Positions 34,074-36,220 of a stretch of DNA of 36,220 nt are shown here, in pieces. Under the pieces are notes generated by a model that did no database searches, was not told the DNA's origin, and worked only from the letters and a program-made list of their open reading frames with translations. The position numbers and the translations under genes were made by a program. The stretch lies in the NCBI GenBank assembly GCA_025359285.1, contig JANYGV010000170.1, positions 1 through 36,220 of the forward strand, in the 5' to 3' direction. Every line of letters starts with the position of its first letter. Position 1 is the first letter of the stretch. The DNA is from Burkholderiales bacterium. Lineage in GTDB: Bacteria > Pseudomonadota > Gammaproteobacteria > Burkholderiales > Usitatibacteraceae.

Positions 34074-35933
34074 TTATGCCGCCTTGTCTGCCATCTTTTT
34101 CTGCTCGACATTTTGGGCGAGACTCTGGGCAATATAGGCATCCACCACGTTGTCTAAAACTGACATCGGCATGGAGCCGTTTTTAAGCACCGCGTCGTGG
34201 AATTCGCGAAGATCAAATTTAGCGCCCAGTGCGGTCTTAGCACGCTCGCGAAGTTCCAGAATTTTCAACATACCCACTTTGTAAGCGAGCGCCTGGCCCG
34301 GCATGACCAAGTAGCGTTCAATCTCGGTCACTACTTCGCCTTCCGCCATCCCGGTATTGGCCACCATGTAGGCAATCGCTTGTTCACGTGTCCAGCGTTT
34401 TGAGTGCATACCGGTATCCACGACCAGACGCACCGCGCGAAACATCTCCGCCTGTAATCGGCCTAAATTATCGAGCGGGTTTTTCTCATAGCCGGTTTCC
34501 CACGCGAGCCGCTCCGCATAGAGCGCCCAGCCTTCAGCGTATGCGGTAAACGGCACAATGCCGCGGAAGACTGGTAGGCCTTTCAATTCTTGCGCAATCG
34601 CAATCTGCATGTGATGACCCGGTACGGCCTCGTGGTAGGCAAGCGTGCGCATGCCAAATTTTGGCGTCTCGGCCACATCGCGCAGGTTGGCGAAGAAAGC
34701 GCCTGGCTTGGAGTTATCCATCGGCGGCGGGTTGTAGTACGCGCCCGGCGCTGTTTTTTCGGTAAATACCGGCACGCGTTTTACCTCCACCACGGCCTTG
34801 GGTTTGGTGGCAAAACTTTTATCCAGTCCCGCAATAACCTCGTCAATGATCGCTTGGTAATCTTTCAGAATTTGCGCGCGGCCATCATCCGTATCTGCAT
34901 AGAGCTGCTCGGCCGACTTGGCCAGTTTTTGCATACGTTCGGCGCGGCTACCTTCGGTGTAGCCAGACTCAACCAAAATCCGATCCATCTCAACGCCAAT
35001 TCGATCTACTTCTTTCAAACCAATTTGATGAATTTCATCCGCTTTCATCGTCGTGGTGGTGTTGGATTCGATCGCATATTGGTAGTATTTGTCGCCATCC
35101 GGCAGCGCCCATACGCCATCATTTCTTAACGCTTTGGGCCGCAGTGTCTCCAGGTAAGTATTGAGCTGATTGTAGGCGGGCAACACGCTGCTACTCACCG
35201 CCTGCTCCACTCGCCCGATCAATGCTCTGCGGGTCGCGTCATCCATTTTATCGGCGGGAATCTTGCCGATTTTTTCCTTGAAACTGATCGTGATGGGATT
35301 GCCCGCAGCACCCGGCGCAATAAAACCCTGCACCTGGTCAATCACTTTTTCAACGGCGAATTTCGGCGGAATAATGCCCTTTGATTCGCGGAATTTCACG
35401 CTCTCAATCACCTGCTCCATCTTGCGCGGGAATTCGCCGAGCCGGGCAATATAGTTTTCCGCATCTTTGGCGTCGTTGACTTGCTGCGCCTGCGTCATCA
35501 AATTCGGTAATTCACTCTGCACCCCAAACAGCTGATTTACCGGATGATTGTGAAAACGCCAAGGGCCGCCTCGCACTTGATTACCTAAAAAATACGCCAG
35601 AATATCGTATGAAATTTTGTCCTGACCTTTGAAATCGCTGGCGTCATAACTCCGCAGCGTCGCTTCATCAGCCATCAGCTTGGCGAACACCTCATTCTCG
35701 TGCGCAATTGATGAATCACTCAGCTTGGCATTGTGCGAACGAATGCCGACTTGTTCCAGAATTCTTAATTGCGTCAACAACTCAGGGTTATCAATCGCGA
35801 ACTGCATAAAAACGCGGTTATAAAACCAGCCGATCATTAGCGGTTTGGAATACCATGTGTGTGCCGCTAATGCCGCAGCGATCATCAATAGTCCAAGCAG
35901 CAAGAGGGCCAACCATTTCAGGGTACGTTTCAT
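34074..35933 (-). CDS. DUF885 family metallopeptidase-like protein
   Basis: The start at 35933 (MKRTLKWLALLLLG) follows GGAGCTGCATACGAC and gives 619 residues; I prefer it to 36029. An N-terminal membrane segment (LALLLLGLLMIAAALAAHTW) acts as anchor or signal, so the protein is periplasmic or membrane-tethered. The large helical DUF885 domain has a thermolysin-like zinc motif, YHEAVPGHHMQIA (residues around 455), in which HExxxGHH would bind zinc. Downstream are YAEGWALYAERLAWETG, WTREQAIAYMVANTGMAEGE and VMPGQALAYKVGML. Family members are predicted carboxypeptidase-like metalloproteases, though few have been assayed. It is convergent with the carboxylesterase gene, and its last residues NVEQKKMADKAA form a polar tail. 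It is a single gene. Confidence 0.93.
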   Translation of the reverse strand: MKRTLKWLALLLLGLLMIAAALAAHTWYSKPLMIGWFYNRVFMQFAIDNPELLTQLRILEQVGIRSHNAKLSDSSIAHENEVFAKLMADEATLRSYDASDFKGQDKISYDILAYFLGNQVRGGPWRFHNHPVNQLFGVQSELPNLMTQAQQVNDAKDAENYIARLGEFPRKMEQVIESVKFRESKGIIPPKFAVEKVIDQVQGFIAPGAAGNPITISFKEKIGKIPADKMDDATRRALIGRVEQAVSSSVLPAYNQLNTYLETLRPKALRNDGVWALPDGDKYYQYAIESNTTTTMKADEIHQIGLKEVDRIGVEMDRILVESGYTEGSRAERMQKLAKSAEQLYADTDDGRAQILKDYQAIIDEVIAGLDKSFATKPKAVVEVKRVPVFTEKTAPGAYYNPPPMDNSKPGAFFANLRDVAETPKFGMRTLAYHEAVPGHHMQIAIAQELKGLPVFRGIVPFTAYAEGWALYAERLAWETGYEKNPLDNLGRLQAEMFRAVRLVVDTGMHSKRWTREQAIAYMVANTGMAEGEVVTEIERYLVMPGQALAYKVGMLKILELRERAKTALGAKFDLREFHDAVLKNGSMPMSVLDNVVDAYIAQSLAQNVEQKKMADKAA

Positions 35934-36125
35934 GTCGTATGCAGCTCCATTTTTGATCGTGGTCGTGGAAAAATTTGACTGCCGCGTTGGCAGTTTCCTT
36001 ACCAACTTATTTATCAGCTTAGTTACCAACTTACTTCACCCTACGGCGATGATATTTTTGCAGCAATATTAAAGCACAGCAGCGCAGCCGCGCTGTACTG
36101 AACGAATAACATTGAAGGAATTCAG

Positions 36126-36220
36126 ATGAGTACCGTTGACGACGCCTTAGCGAAAATGCGCGTGAATCTGCAGGAGCGAACCGGAAAATCATTCGCGGCG
36201 TGGATCAATATTGCACGCTC
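36126..36220 (+). CDS. DUF4287-domain protein, N-terminal part (cut by window edge)
   Basis: The ATG at 36126 follows GAAGGAATTCAG, a good ribosome binding site. It opens a frame that continues past the window edge for 31 codons: STVDDALAKMRVNLQERTGK then SFAAWINIARS. This matches the start of DUF4287 (often paired with DUF5655) proteins, small cytoplasmic proteins of unknown function common in bacteria. It is transcribed away from the DUF885 gene; the 190 bases between them should hold both promoters. Confidence 0.75.
   Translation, partial: MSTVDDALAKMRVNLQERTGKSFAAWINIAR

Overview
The window reads as a chromosomal segment of a Gram-negative proteobacterium, most likely a betaproteobacterium of the Burkholderiales or Nitrosomonadales type. 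This is inferred from gene content: a type IV pilin tail of the PilE/PilA type, a pmbA / yjgA-mogA cluster, a TakP-like TRAP transporter, a YXWGXW-repeat protein, a DUF1800/DUF1501 pair and an RND tripartite pump. No rRNA, tRNA or CRISPR array was seen.

Layout. (1) 1-1236: the 3' end of a type IV pilin gene, then an intact aldo/keto reductase. (2) 1436-6415: a graveyard of mobile and broken genes. It holds a fimbrial usher remnant, an IS91-family transposase split by a frameshift at its HUH motif, the 3' end of an IS150-like transposase, an orphan ORF with a weak attC-like sequence, and an IS3-family element with both ends but a ruined orfB. Next come the tail of a serine resolvase ending inside a 38-bp Tn3-family terminal repeat, and remnants of a histidine kinase and a receiver protein. 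(3) 6820-8884: an exported cupin, an alpha/beta-hydrolase lipoprotein preceded by a 14-bp tandem repeat, and a YXWGXW protein with a clear terminator. (4) 8999-15467, minus strand: DUF1501 and DUF1800 proteins (probable operon), an exported amidohydrolase and a lipoprotein with a methyltransferase fold. (5) 15845-21763: a tight RND operon ordered permease, adaptor, outer-membrane factor. (6) 21899-23551: a saccharopine-dehydrogenase-like gene divergent from an Lrp/AsnC regulator. (7) 23751-26203: an RhlE-type DEAD-box helicase and an OmpA-domain protein. (8) 26581-30481: TRAP small and large permeases facing a convergent TakP-like binding protein, separated by a near-perfect bidirectional terminator. 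(9) 30598-36220: pmbA, yjgA, mogA, a carboxylesterase, a DUF885 peptidase-like protein and the start of a DUF4287 protein.

How the genes work together. The RND genes encode one envelope-spanning pump. The TRAP genes encode one sodium-coupled importer, probably for 2-oxoacids or related carboxylates. The Lrp regulator probably controls the neighbouring dehydrogenase. DUF1800 and DUF1501 proteins are usually paired and exported. PmbA matures peptides or proteins, YjgA assists large-subunit ribosome assembly and MogA adenylates molybdopterin. I do not see a clear new defence or biosynthetic system. The least explained signals are the tripled MKSLGG-like motif in the extended tail of the TRAP large permease, the 68-bp inverted-repeat element in front of the TRAP genes, the 14-bp tandem repeat in front of the lipoprotein gene, and the orphan cassette-like ORF inside the mobile-element wreckage.
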